In this document: positions 8,474 to 19,866 of the stretch, in pieces | Numbering within the stretch: the first letter of the stretch is position 1 | Layout: every line of letters begins with the position of its first letter | Origin: Chara braunii | Lineage: Eukaryota; Streptophyta; Charophyceae; Charales; Characeae | Length of the DNA: 34,234 bases | Direction of reading: 5' to 3' | Assembly: GCA_003427395.1 (NCBI GenBank) | Contig: BFEA01000146.1 | Span: forward strand, 99,446-133,679 | Notes under the pieces: generated by a model | What the model was told of the DNA's origin: nothing | Database searches by the model: none | Seen by the model: the letters and a program-made list of their open reading frames with translations, nothing else | Translations under genes and position numbers: made by a program

Positions 8474-9906
8474 TCATCCCAAAAGTTCATGATATACAAT
8501 ATTATTCGTTAAAAAAAAATTATCATGCAACGCAACACGGATGTTGTTGGGATGGCCAACACTCGACAAAGCAACGTACAGTTGGTCATGCGCAAAAAAC
8601 GGTTTGCGTAGCCAAACCCGGGCACGCGATACGGTTTGTCCTTGCGACGTGTTAATCATTACAGCAAAAGCAAGATGGACTGAAAATTGCCTCCTAAATC
8701 ATTTGAACCCAGTTGTCTCACCATCGCTTGTCGGATCAATTTTGGGGATCAGTGTTGTTTTACCCATGTGCATTATTGTCACTTCCAACAGATCATCATT
8801 AACAATCTTCTTCAGAATCAGCCTTGTACCATTGCAAAGTTTTTGCTTCGGTGACAAATTTCGCAAAAGCATCACAGACGCACCAATTTTTAAGCGCGGT
8901 TTGTGAGGTGGAAGTTCAGATTCGTCGAGAGAGTTTAAGAACTCCCGCTCAATACCAAGCCCGGTATCATCAGAATCATGATAATCAACGCTGAAAATGT
9001 CACCCACCTCCCCAGGGAAGTCGTCAAGAACACGGTTGTTAACAGAACTGGCATCGTCATTAGTAGAGCATAAAATTAATTGAGGCAAAAAATACTCGGT
9101 ATCCCCCACATGATTTGATACATCATCAAACGTCCATGAAATCAACTCATCTATTAGTTTATCCGTACAAATCTCACATGGCAATCTGACCGTAGCAGGT
9201 TCATTAGGAACAACACGAGGATGGTCACCATTCCCAATGCGCATCAAAAAGTGGGATACATTCATGTCATTTCATCATTCCTTAAGCTTAAGATTCACAT
9301 ATTTTCGGTCAGTTGATGAACCTCAAAAAGTTCTCACAAAGGAGACATTTTCATAGACGCATCAATTTGTTGCGCTCGCGATCCGTATTTGACAACGGGC
9401 AAAACATGTCTAAAATCCCCAACTAGAAGTAGAACTTTCCCACCAAACGGCTCGTCATGGTTACAGAAGTCCCGAAGCGTAATGCCAAAAGTTTCCAAGT
9501 GAAACTTGTTACTCATCGGAGCCTCGTCCCAAACAATCAAGTCGGCATGGCGAATAAGCTCTGCAATATCACTTTGTTTCAGAATCAAGAAGGGATGCGT
9601 GTTATCAGGATTCAAAGGTGTGCGAAATCGTGAGTGAAACATTCGACCCCCTGTCAAAAGAGTCGCAGCTATGCTATTGGACGCGACAGTCAGTGCAATG
9701 GCAGAACGCGACCTGATGCCCTTCCAAATCGTTTCAATGTAAAAAGTTTTTCTTGTTCCAGCCGGTGCATTGACAAAAGCACGCAACGGACTTTTCTCTT
9801 GCATAGCCCGAACGACTCTTTCCACCAACACTCGTTGACGTGGACGAAGACGTCGAAAATTATAGTCATATTTGCGTTGCATTTCAAATCGGATCATACG
9901 ATAACT
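8474..9906 (-). pseudogene. Pif1-family DNA helicase domain of Helitron
   Basis: Segment 1 (9897-9334) has a Walker A-like NAPAGTRKT (residues 43-51, with Arg where Gly is expected), Walker B WDEAPM (123-128) and LLLVGDFRHVLPVV, the Pif1 GGDFRQ motif with Gln changed to His. Between 9333 and 9266 the frame is lost, although HQLTENM, a Pif1 motif, can be read there. Segment 2 (9265-8699) contains MRIGNGD, the substrate-binding region and KIGASVMLLRNL followed by CNGTRL. After TGA 8699-8701 the same frame gives MINTSQGQTVSRARVWL and QLYVALSSV, the final helicase motifs. The role in an intact Helitron is strand unwinding during rolling-circle transposition. The Walker A change and the breaks make it inactive. 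Confidence 0.85.
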
Positions 9907-11348
9907 CGTCGTTTAGAATCGAGGATACCGTTCTGTTATCGTAATGTCTGGTTATGTTCTCAGCAATCGTTTCCCCGTTGGGTGTTGGATAATAAAGGCA
10001 GATCTGACAGATGTTTTTTTCGGACTCTTGCAAAATACTATCAAAATTTCATTTGTTCTTTATCTCATCAATCAGTTGCGCAAGATAACCTTCGAACACT
10101 CTCGCAAGAAGATCCGGTCTGTCGTTAAGACATTGACCTGACAAAAGGGCTTGTTTGATCTCCGACCAGTTAGTGTTGCACGTCATAGAGGTGAAAAAAT
10201 TCGATTGTTCGAATCACCTCACAATTGTCATGTTGTCGTGATATATTTCACTCATATCTTGGGGCTCCCCAGTGAATGTTGACAGTAAAACCACTTTCGT
10301 TCTAACACCCTCACCACGTTGATTTTGTTGCATGGCGTCTTGTAAATCCTGAAAATGCTCAGACCGCAATTCTTTTTGGCAGAATCTCACTCATTTTAAG
10401 CGGATGGATTCAGCTTTAGTGTACGCCATGCAACAAAACTCGTGGAAGAGACGTGCTGCATAAGGAGGCAAGGTCTTTCACCATCGCGCTCGTGAAGCTG
10501 AAATGCATAGTACTCCTTGGCACTAAGTCATGGCGGTCGGTCATCCATAAGACGGTTATATCGCCTTACATGTTCCTCATCAGGCATGGCATCCGGATTT
10601 ATCATCAACTTTCTCTCATTCAACACTTTCGGCGGAAGGTCAGCAACCGTCATAAAGTCCTTCACATAATTGTCACATTGTTATAGCAATTCGTAAAACC
10701 TTCTCAATATGTGGTTCACTCGATCAAGTTCTGCATTGGATGTACATACAAGTTAAGGAAATCTTCCCTTTGTTCAATCGCATCGTCCAAACGTTGAGGA
10801 TCGTGCAAGTATAGTTGAGCAAACTGAGGACGTTCCCCTTCCCCCACAGCCAATGCTCCGACACGATGAAAGATTGGACCTTGAGTCCTAAGTTGGCCCT
10901 GGAATCCTCGAACACCATCGTTCGACTGCTTCAACCGCGAGGATGCGAGGGATAAACTATTATTAATTATCCTCGTATTGTTTCGAAGGAATCAACCGTT
11001 GGAAGTTTGAGACGTCCAAAGGGAAAGAATCTCATGCTTCGGGGAGCCTTCGAAAGACCATTCCCATAAAGAACAACGTTTTGTACCTTTTCGGCAACAC
11101 ATCTTTGTCCATTTTCTTTTATGATGTCACAATTTAGCACCACAATGCTTACACGGATCTCGACCTCCAATGATGAACAGTTCAACAGTGCTAGCATTCC
11201 CAAAAATTGCTACGGTGTTCTCAACCATCGCATACGTTGTTGCCACCCGTGTCGATGGGAGTGCATTTAGATAAGGAGCCGGAACATTTTGCAAATCATT
11301 CATTTCTTCCTCGCGACTGTTTGGCTCACTATCTTTACGATTGTTCAT
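9900..11348 (-). pseudogene. Helitron Rep N-terminal region, catalytic core deleted
   Basis: Reading down the minus strand in shifting frames: a Cys pair (CKHCGAKL) near 11140, GRLKLPTVDSF near 11000, then NNSLSLASS and TQGPIFHRVGALA..GERPQFAQLYLHD at 10934-10790, matching the Helitron-like N domain. Further down come an LQDAMQQNQRGEG segment and a degenerate FFTSMTCNTNWSEI (the usual TFTCNPxWxEI) near 10160-10210, then LNDRPDLLARVFEGYLAQL near 10100. The HUH motif (usually in EFQKRGLPHAH) and the two catalytic tyrosines that should follow are absent. The sequence goes almost directly to the segment before the helicase, which implies an internal deletion. Confidence 0.7.
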
Positions 11349-11354
11349 TGAATT

Positions 11355-11702
11355 TTAATTTCTCACGAATGGATTCTGCAATTGACTCGCTCGCGATGAC
11401 AGACTCTGTGAATGCCTTGCCCAAGGAGATTGAATCCACGATTGTCTCGCAGGAGAAGATGCACTCCTCGATTGCGCAGAGGCGCTCGCCCTAATCTCTC
11501 GAAGGATATTCACAGCGAACAAACTTCGTCTCACACCCCACACAAAATCTTTATGAGCACCCACATCTTCTTTCCTCCTATGATTCTTAACTGCAACTCT
11601 CAATGCACGCATGCGTTTAACATGAAAGTTTGGTCGTCTTCCCTGGTTTTTCCTTCGTTTTGAAATCTTACTCGACGTCGAACATGGTTCATTCATATTC
11701 AT
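11355..11702 (-). pseudogene. Basic Arg/Ser-rich frame upstream of Rep
   Basis: A 115-codon frame, strongly basic at its start (KRRKNQGRRPNFHVKRMR) and Ser/Ala/Arg-rich later. By position and strand it is likely part of the N-terminal region of the Helitron protein, where basic segments are common. No domain recognised. Confidence 0.35.
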
Positions 11703-11848
11703 TTTATCGACTTGTTCGTTCCTCCACCAGCCTCTACAGTACTTTCAACAACTATTGCACTTTCATCATAGCCCGATGACACACGGTGAGACATCAACGA
11801 CAACGATCAAAGTTTCAAACGACACACAACTTTATTGACACGCAGTTG

Positions 11849-12847
11849 TCAAAAGAACAACATACGGTACCGTTTGTTGTTCCTTGAACAAATCGGTTTC
11901 CATAATAATAATCTTCTCCGTCGATTATGAGATCCAACAAACTTTCTAATCAATGTGTTCGGCGAATTCCGTTGAGCCGTGGTAGCAAAAGACGGATGTG
12001 CATGAACATTTGTCAAAGTGGGAGAAAAGTTGCTCTCCACACATTTTTGTCGGACATCGGCAGTCAATGTCGACAATGAACAATTGTGCACATGTGCCGA
12101 GTGCAAGGGAAAATCATTGAGTAAAACCGATCTTTCGACCATCGAAACGGAATCTGCATTTATTGCAACATCCGTAGAAATTTCAAATGGACGTTCACTT
12201 CGTAAGGTCATAGAAAGATTTTCATGACAACTAATGTGATCCGTACGAACATTGATATTTCCTTGACTCATTGTTTTGAAAAACACAGGGCTTGTGAAAT
12301 CAATGGAATCGCTTATCGAAAAGATAGAGACATATCACTATATATATTGTTCTTCAGGAGAACAATCAGAACCATCATCTTGAGTTACCATCGGTTGTTT
12401 ATCTCTTCTGGGAGCAATCCCCTCACCTTCAACACCTACCGCTTGTTGTAAAGACCTTCGGGTTCTACGACTTGGGGAAAGTGGTCGTCCTCGTTTATGT
12501 TGTTCGTGTTGTGATGACATCGGTGTCTCCCTCCCAGAGCGACTGGGAGTAATATACGAACCTATACGCAATCTCAATCCACAGTTGGATAAGAAAGAAG
12601 GGCGGTCTAAAGAAGACAAACCGACTTGACATGGAATAACGGAATGACACCGAGTACACTCTGATACTATCGGCGAAGACACCAAAGGATCCTTAACATC
12701 TCTTTCACAACGGCGAAGGTGTTTGTGACGCTTCCACGGAACATGCAAGGACCTATCCGCAGGTGACGAGAAGGTTGAAACGGTGGATAGATTACTGTTT
12801 GTTGAATCGTCATGTTGACCTTGGTCCTCTGCCATATTAATGGGCAC
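11849..12847 (-). pseudogene. Putative N-terminal part of Helitron protein, one stop
   Basis: A single frame of about 330 codons from ATG 12847 to 11849, broken only by TAG at 12338-12340. It is polar, with Ser/Arg-rich clusters, a small cluster of Cys and His residues (RRCERD, ECTRCHSVIPCQ), and a basic KRGRPLSPSRR patch. It is co-oriented with the Rep/Pif1 segments and lies upstream of them. No family recognised. Confidence 0.4.
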
Positions 12848-14600
12848 GTACGTACGTATTTGTACATGGGCACGTCATGGTGGATAAGAGGAATAAGATG
12901 CATATAGACAATCGGAACGAAAAACATACACCTCAAAACATCCGTATATAGATGTAATTATATGAAGAAGAGTAACATAGTGTCAAATAGAAAAGAAAAG
13001 AAAACAGGAAAAACAAAGAAGACGTAGTCCAACACATAGAACGCAACCGAAATGGGAAGTACAGAAGATCAAAGAAAATAGGGAGTCGGTTCTTTTTTCT
13101 TTTTTTTAGCACGTCTATCCAGGTTAATCAATGTTAATTCATATCAGAATTTTTTTGTCCGTGCAAATAAAGATGTATAGGTTCACTTTCATGTTTGTGC
13201 AAATGTTTAATCGGGACCGAAACTTCTTTGGACTCCTATTGAGGTTAATTAAGACGTCTCTTATTTTGTTGCTATGCCTCATTCGGTTCTTATATTCGAT
13301 TTGTGATCCTATACGCCTCTTAGTCCTTTAAGGGTCTCATGCGATAGAGTCACACATACCTCGTTTGTCCACATTTGCCCTTTGTCATTCTCTGGCAAGG
13401 CTCACTTTCCTGTTCGGATAAATTTGTCACAGGGATCATAACTTCTTTTGGCTCCAATCCACATTAATTGATGCGGCTCCTACTTGAGGTCAGCCTTAGG
13501 TATTTTAAGTCAATCATCCGTCCACAAAAGATTTGAAGAAGGTAAAATGCCTTCGCTGACCTTTCCGAGCCCCGATCGTTAGGAAGTAGTTCGTAGTACC
13601 TATTCTCCTCGTCTGAGCACGAACCCCTGATCTCAGAAGTAGGCGTTGGCTCCACCTCAACAACATTGCATCACCCTCATAAATGGGTCTATGCGGCGTT
13701 TCGCACCTCTCCCCAACCAGCCTCGAAGGTCGTGGATCCAGGAAGACTCATTCCTAGCAATCGAGGTCGGGCAAACCGTTGATGGCCTCACCTTTCTTCT
13801 CCTCTTTTACTTTGGCGACTTTGATGAGATAGGAGCAAAGGGGGTAGCACCATGACTTTTTGGAACGGGTCTAGGCGAGAGGAGGTCATTCGGGATAGCA
13901 CGGGTGCCTTGGAAAAAAGGCTACATTTATTGTCAGCTTTATTCCTTCTTCTCGGAGTGGTTCCTTCTTCAATATTCATTAGAATACATAGTGTGTCCTC
14001 CCAATAAACACTTAATTTGCTTCACATAAGCGCATGAGTATTTTCAGCGCCCCACGCAGACCAATCATATGTACCCTGATTGTTATCGAGCATGTTTTGC
14101 TTTCCTTCGATACCGTTTATTGAAAGACGACCTAAGTTTACTGTTGTTTTTTAATTTATTATCGAGACTCTTCCTTTCTAATTATTCAATCGAGACTCTT
14201 TCTTTTTAATTATTCATAAAAATTACATTATAATATCACAGAACATTTAAGCCTACATTTTTTTTTTTTCCAAACTTCTTTCTCACCTCAACCGGTTTTG
14301 AACATTATCTCATGTCTATATTTTGAGGGATACTCATCTGGTTGTTTTTTAAGAATAAGCATAATAGTATAAAAATGAACACACAAAATCATACAATATT
14401 GAAAAATTGACTTTAACAAATGTTAGTAACTAAAGATTAACATCATCTCCATAACCATGAACACGTAGAACACGAGATCACATACCAACAAACGACTAAG
14501 GCAATTTTTATTTGTATACATCAACAATGTTTTTTTCCAATTCTATTAATAGTTGTAAAAAAAAAAATATCAAAAAAAAAAATGTCAAAAAAAAAAAATG
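12848..14600. other. AT-rich intergenic region with a diverged tandem duplication
   Basis: No supportable gene. Sequences at about 13180-13255 and 13399-13474 are diverged copies of each other: both run GGYTCACTTTC, then ATAACTTCTTT or AAACTTCTTT, then TTAATT. The rest is AT-rich with T and A homopolymers up to the gap. Confidence 0.5.
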
Positions 14601-14896
14601 NNNNNNNNNNNNNNNNNNNNNNNNNNNNNNNNNNNNNNNNNNNNNNNNNNNNNNNNNNNNNNNNNNNNNNNNNNNNNNNNNNNNNNNNNNNNNNNNNNNN
14701 NNNNNNNNNNNNNNNNNNNNNNNNNNNNNNNNNNNNNNNNNNNNNNNNNNNNNNNNNNNNNNNNNNNNNNNNNNNNNNNNNNNNNNNNNNNNNNNNNNNN
14801 NNNNNNNNNNNNNNNNNNNNNNNNNNNNNNNNNNNNNNNNNNNNNNNNNNNNNNNNNNNNNNNNNNNNNNNNNNNNNNNNNNNNNNNNNNNNNNNN
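14601..14896. other. Assembly gap (296 Ns)
   Basis: Run of N between an A-rich tract (14558-14600) and a (GA)n array. Linkage across it depends on the scaffolding. Confidence 1.

Positions 14897-14964
<68 letters not shown>
14897..14964. repeat. (GA)n microsatellite at gap edge
   Basis: 34 GA units directly after the gap. The array is probably longer and is the likely cause of the gap. Confidence 0.97.
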
Positions 14965-14967
<3 letters not shown>

Positions 14968-15367
14968 GATTTAAATAAGACAGAGAAAAAACAGAATTCA
15001 AGAGTCTTATCGTAAAACGATTTCAAGTGTCATCATCATTAAGGGAACGAAAACAATGTGAAAGCACACGTTCTTCCCGTCATCTCATTCCACCTTCTCG
15101 TTATCCCTCTCACTCTACCCACTCCCACTCCTGCATCATCCTGTCCACGAAGCTCCACTTGTCTACCCATCTAACAATACATCAGACGATGCGCTTACAG
15201 TCAGAACAACAAACAACAATTTTTTTCCTTCTAACTCCTTTCTCCCTTTGCAACTATAGTCATCCCTGCAATCTACATCCTCTGCCTCCTTCCTCTCCTT
15301 CCTCCTCTTTCACTCTTGTAACTTTTATTTATCTGAATGATGAATCCAATAATCGTGAAATACCACT
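14965..15367. other. Pyrimidine-rich spacer
   Basis: C/T-rich on the plus strand. The open frame on that strand is low-complexity Ser/Pro/Leu and I do not accept it as a gene. Confidence 0.4.
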
Positions 15368-16830
15368 CTATTTATCTCCCTCTGCCAATTTGCGAAGTCG
15401 CTTCCTCCTTTCTTCCATCACAAATTCATCGTCCTCATTGACCAGACTATGTTCATCGGGATAAATGTTTGTGTTCCCATCACATTTCAGTTTAACAATT
15501 GAGAGTTCATTTATCCTTGTAAAGTCCAATCTTGCCCAATATGTACGACTATATCTAGGACATTGGCGATTCAAAGATTCCACCAATGCAATCACAGTCT
15601 CATTGAGTCTTTTTTCATGTTTTTAATTTATGCTCGCAATAACATTCAACTCCTTCCTCACATTGCTTAACTCCTCCATAAATCGTTTTGGTGAATGAGC
15701 TAGCACGACGTCGCAAAGCAATTTTATAAGTTGGTATACCAGCTTATTGTGACGTTGAGCCCAATAAAACCTTGATTGGTAATCTCACCGGTCATTGAAT
15801 TTGTCCACAAACACGATATCCATCAATTCTTTGCGTGCCTCCTTATACAATTGGCCAAGATTGACCACCGTTGCCCTCATCTGGTTGTCGTTCACAGGAA
15901 ACTGCATGACATTTTGTACCTCCAACATCGAATTTCTGTGAGCTAGCTCAAAACCAACAGTTCGAAGTGAATGCAACATCGCAAGCAGATCACTTTTCGG
16001 AAGAGCCTCCAAACATTCAGTCGATCGAAAACCAAAGACTGCATTTCGAGAAGATGGATCTTTCCACGTCAAGCCACGACAGGACAACAATTTTCTCACT
16101 GCACATTCCACCTTTTCAAGTCGCCGACGCATACCATCACACTCTTCCAGCAGGTGGGGATGAACTTAGGTGTTATACTTAACAATCTCATCAATCAAAC
16201 CATCTTGAATCTTCAACCTCATCCGAGAACGAATCTGCATCTCCATGTCCAGTTAACTTTTGGCTCCTCTTTGACATGCACAATATCGGGCACAGAGAAA
16301 TTTCTCACCTCATCGTTTCGTTCCGCTTGAAGGAATTTTTCGATAACTGACTTTGTGTTGAGCTCAATGTTGGCCAACGCACTCTTAAATGCATCCAGTT
16401 TCACCTCCTTCTTCTTTAACATATCCAACAACTCATCCTGAGTCCAACGAAGTCCTTGGTTGTCCATAGCGAACCTACCAAATATTTCCCTCAAGGCATG
16501 ATCATTTGAAACCTTACCCATCACACAATACCGCACCACAACATTTGATTGATAGCGACGTTGTTTCATATCATGCATCTCCCTCGCCATGGTATACTCA
16601 TACTGTTCACAATCTTGGACATACTCATGCATTCTGCGATCATTATCATAGAGGTAATGACCGTACGAGACATCTAGATCATCTGCTTCATCGATATGCA
16701 TCGGCACATCGGAGCGTGACGATCCCGCACCCACTCTCCGACCATGTGTCTCGACCGCAACGTTATGTTGAGCGGATGCTTGACCATCTGCGCCGACCAC
16801 CATGAAGAACAAAGAATATGCCAAGTGCAA
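15368..16830 (-). pseudogene. Unrecognised minus-strand gene remnant (about 450 codons)
   Basis: ATG 16830 opens a 203-codon frame with acidic (MHIDEADDLDVSY) and helical regions. Near 16219 the frame is lost, and coding-like sequence continues in another frame from 16132 to 15368, broken by TGA 15785-15787 and TAA 15623-15625. Those stops are followed in frame by sensible sequence (for example ELSNVRKELNVIASIN before the TAA, KHEKRLNETVIALVESL after it). Composition is that of a soluble helical protein, with a charged C terminus (EERRKRLRKLAEGDK). No family recognised. It could be a transposon accessory gene, a captured fragment or a host pseudogene; some breaks could be introns, but I see no strong splice sites. 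Confidence 0.5.
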
Positions 16831-16844
16831 ATTAGATGACTATC

Positions 16845-17262
16845 TGCATGGGGCGTCTGTGGGTCAGCGCCAGGTCAACGTCCGTCGATAATTGTCGGCA
16901 TGAAGCAAACACTTGACCATCAGGCTGCGCCGACAATCTGCATGCCTGCCTGTCGGGGCATCTGTGGGTCAGGGCCAGGTCAACGCCTTCCTGTTTGCCT
17001 CTCTGCCTGCCTGTACGTCTGTCTGTCTGCCTGCCTGTCTGTCTGGGCCCCGGCAGCGGCTGAGGCCTGGACCAAACACTTAGCATTCAGGCCCAGTCTG
17101 GGCCTATGTACGGGTCCAGGCCTGGACTTTGAATTTAGGGGGGGAAAAAAAACAGCAAGAAAAAGACTCCGGGCCTATACCTGGACCCGGCCAGCGGCTT
17201 AGGCCTGGGTCTGGACCGAACACCCAGTCTGGGCCTATGCACAACCTGGCCTTTGAAAGGAA
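16845..17262. repeat. Degenerate tandem GC-rich repeats
   Basis: A segment with TCTGTGGGTCAGCGCCAGGTCAACG (16853-16880) recurs at about 16968-16995. A second unit, from GGCAGCGGCTGAGGCCTGG through CAGTCTGGGCCTATG, occurs at about 17050-17110 and again at about 17189-17241. (CTGYCTG)-type runs fill 16985-17045. Confidence 0.6.
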
Positions 17263-17309
17263 AAAAAAAAAAAAAAAAAAGGAAAAAAAAGGAAGATTGA
17301 TTGATTATA

Positions 17310-17340
<31 letters not shown>

Positions 17341-17560
17341 TAAATAAAAACAAATCAACCAAGCAGTCAATAGATAAAATTGTCTGCGTGTCTGCATGCG
17401 TGTTTGCCTGCGTGTCTGCTTCCGTGTGTGCTTGCCTATCTGCTTGTCTGCATTCGTGTTTCCCCGCCTGTCTGTCTGCCTGTCTGCCTGCCTATCTCGC
17501 TGCCTGTCTGCATGTCTGTTTGCCTATGTGTCTACGTGTTTGTCTGCCTGCCTGGGGCAT
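17260..17560. repeat. Simple repeats: poly-A, (ATTG)n and CTGYCTG runs
   Basis: Poly-A 17262-17280 and 17283-17290. (ATTG)n from about 17297 to 17340. CTG/CCTG/TCTG-rich low complexity from 17372 to 17560, encoding Cys/Leu/Ser stretches in every frame and not a gene. Confidence 0.85.
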
Positions 17561-17939
17561 AGCTGCCTGACCTTCCCCGGGCCTGTCTCCGTGTCCTGCT
17601 CCTAGCCTGTGTTCCCGGTACAGGCCCGGACCCAGACCCAAGTCAACGGCGACCTGGCCAGACCCAGGTCAACGGCCGTATAGGCCACTCAACTCTCTGG
17701 AGAGGGCCTTGATACCTTCACTCGCCTGAGGGCCCCACAATGATGGCCAAAACAGCAACAACTTGGTCAACTCTGAGCCAGACCGCTGAAGTCAACCATC
17801 CGACGACCTCCCAATTTGCAGCACTAGCCCCCCCTTTGCAAAACTTAATCACTCCTCTAAGTCCCCACATCTCTCTTTAGCCCCATCGCCGCTACACAGT
17901 CACCTGTAGCAGTCAGCCACAGCCAACAACAATATGCAA
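17561..17939. other. No feature recognised
   Basis: Opens with GGTCAACGGC-containing GC-rich sequence resembling the preceding repeats (GACCCAGGTCAACGG at about 17663). Nothing else supported. Confidence 0.4.
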
Positions 17940-18035
17940 CAGTATGCAGCAGCAGGCAACAGTAGTATGCAGCAGCAGGCAACAGTAGTATGCAGCAGCA
18001 GGCAACAGTAGTATGCAGCAGCATGTAGCAGCAAC
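17940..18035. repeat. 23-bp minisatellite, about 4 units
   Basis: ATGCAGCAGCAGGCAACAGT plus AGT repeats at 17944, 17967, 17990 and 18013 (exact 23-bp period), the last unit diverging. A 23-bp period shifts the frame each unit, so this is not a protein repeat. Confidence 0.9.
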
Positions 18036-18629
18036 AGTACGCAGTCGACGCAAAGCAGGGGGGCACAGTCAATGGAGCGGCAGGGGACACTGCAACAACC
18101 CAAAATGCACGATGAAGAACGACGTCCCGAATGCACGGCGTCAGTAGCAGTCCAGACTTAGTGGTAATAACTACCGCAACATAGTTTGTCGTTGAGTAAA
18201 CAAGGCTCGGAGCTTTGTCATACAATTTGTCGCTATGATACACGGCTTGTCCTCATCCGCAAGTGCCGGAAGTAGATAAGTATCCTCTTTGTCCGGACTT
18301 CTCTCACTATCCCTCATCGTTTGAATGTGCTTGGCTCGCACCTTTGCCTGATTGATTACCATTTTCAACTATAGCCCAGTACACAGCCTTCCGTATGCAG
18401 GAATAACATAGGTGAGTTTCCTTTTCTTTTCTCTTCTTACCTTGCCTTCAACACTGCGATCTTTACTGCGGCTTCGGAGTCCCATGATGCAGCAGCAGTC
18501 CAAAAATGCGATCAGCCTAATAACGCCGGTCGATCAGGTAAGTACCCGTCCAACAATTCTTCTTATGCTGGCCTAACCAACAGTAGGAGCGGCTCACCGG
18601 CCCACGGGCTGCTTCATGCCTTCTCCTAG
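18036..18629 (+). other. Spacer with two consensus splice donors
   Basis: Consensus donors GTGAGT at 18412 and GTAAGT at 18538, but no long open frame. A candidate small exon could be about 18480-18537. No product recognised. Confidence 0.25.
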
Positions 18630-18710
18630 CATGTGGAAGGATACATCACCTACATCGGAAAACTGGGGGAGGCTGCCTCCATTGGTAATGAGCAACACAC
18701 CGATCGACAG
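18630..18710 (+). CDS. Candidate 27-codon internal exon
   Basis: Bounded by a pyrimidine-rich acceptor (TTCTCCTAG, ending 18629) and a perfect donor (CGACAG followed by GTAAGT at 18711). It is 81 bases long, so phase-neutral, and open in two frames. No product recognised; this is a splice-signal call only. Confidence 0.25.
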
Positions 18711-18716
18711 GTAAGT

Positions 18717-19787
18717 CCTCGGCTAGGCGGGTACCTTCCCTTTTCCCGTATGCCTGCGCGTGCTCACTATCTCTCGCCAGACGGTTGTGCAGGCCCAAGA
18801 CAGAATCCCGCTCCTACGAATCGGTCATGCAAAATGAGAATGAACCTCCCGCTAAAACCCGGGCAATTTCATTTCCTGCAATATTTTTCCCATGCGCAGC
18901 GTAGAGCTTTCATACCACCGCATCCACTCAGTGATTCTCGAATCCGACTTCACTACCTGATTCGCCCATCCTTCAAATGTTCATCCAACCCTCTAACTCG
19001 CTTGATTTCATAAGGAATCGAGCGAAATCCCGACTTCTCCACCCATCACTCCTCCATACCTGCTTTCACAAAGGTCCCGCGCACGACCTTTTCTTGCTAA
19101 CTTCTAATCTTCTAACCAATCAGCCAAACTAACCTTACTATCGAAATCACCCATCCTCCAAACCATGCATTCGGCTTTCAGCCCGTCGAAATCCGTTCAG
19201 AACCGCATAAGATATGCGTTTTCTACCCTTCTTCTCTCACACTTCCGACCACCTCTGTGCGCCCTCTTCTTCGATCATCTCCCAATCTACTGACCTTCAG
19301 CCAATTCTAACCTTAAGAATGGGGTCACCCACCTTCATAACCCCAACATCGACTTTTTCCCCGCCCGATTTCATCAAGGATCGGGCGGCTTCTGTGTTTC
19401 TTACTCCCTCCTACCTAGCTTGCTTCTGCCATGGCTGGCTTCCCCTCTGCATGCACCTAGCGCTGAAACCAACCTAGGCTCCTCTCTCTTCTTTGTTACC
19501 TCGCCTCGTTGCCTCCTTTCCGCCAGTCTCACCATCAATGTCATCCGGTGCACTAACTCCGACCGTCCAGGCGTCGATCGCCTCAGTCCTCAGTCTGTCG
19601 GTCATGCAAGCCGACTCCGGCCAAGGAGTACACGACAACTCGCCTACCGAATAGTTCCACTTATAAAGAACAGAGCTGCATTGTCCGGCATATGCCCGGT
19701 CTTCGAGGCAGTTCCGCCGCTACAGTGAGAGAAAAAGGAAACGAGCCTGCTGCAACGTCTGTACCTTGTGCCTAGGCGAATCATGCC
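18717..19787. other. No gene recognised
   Basis: C-rich plus-strand sequence with several weak, low-complexity open frames and no domain. Nothing supported. Confidence 0.4.
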
Positions 19788-19866
19788 CTATTGCAGATCT
19801 TGGTGGTAATAGCAAGTACTTAAACGAGCACTCGGAAGGCCTAGGTGGGGAGGGTCCCGTGAGAAC
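19788..19866 (+). rRNA. Large-subunit rRNA-like fragment (pseudogene)
   Basis: From GCAGATCTTGGTGGTAATAG through AAACGAG, GAAGGCC, GGTGGGGAGGG and GTGAGAAC, the order and spacing follow the conserved 25S/28S segment (GCAGATCTTGGTGGTAGTAG, CAAACGAGAACTTTGAAGGCC, GGGGAAGGGTTCC, GTGAAC). By eye about four in five bases agree. Similarity stops before and after: the next conserved block (the GGGTTAGTCGATCCTAAGAG region) is absent. So it is a fragment, not a functional rRNA gene. Confidence 0.6.

Larger units (their letters stand above)
6875..12847 (-). mobile_element. Decayed Helitron (Rep/Pif1 type)
   Basis: On the minus strand, from high to low coordinates: an N-terminal unknown frame, a basic frame, a Helitron Rep N-terminal region, a Pif1-family helicase, and a downstream frame of unknown role. 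Rep followed by Pif1 helicase is diagnostic of Helitrons. Limits given are those of coding similarity. I did not resolve the 5' TC or the 3' hairpin and CTRR termini. Multiple stops, frameshifts and loss of the Rep active site show it is not autonomous. Confidence 0.8.

Noticed and set aside
14508-15026. Long open frames across the N gap and (GA)n (ER or LS repeats)
   Set aside because: They translate Ns and dinucleotide repeats; no coding evidence.
17380-17605. Cys/Leu-rich frames suggesting a cysteine-rich small protein
   Set aside because: CTGYCTG low complexity gives this in all plus-strand frames.
17944-18035. CRISPR array
   Set aside because: Contiguous 23-bp tandem units with no spacers, in a eukaryotic context.
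19788-19866. Intact rDNA unit
   Set aside because: Only about 80 bases match, with many substitutions, and adjacent conserved blocks are absent.
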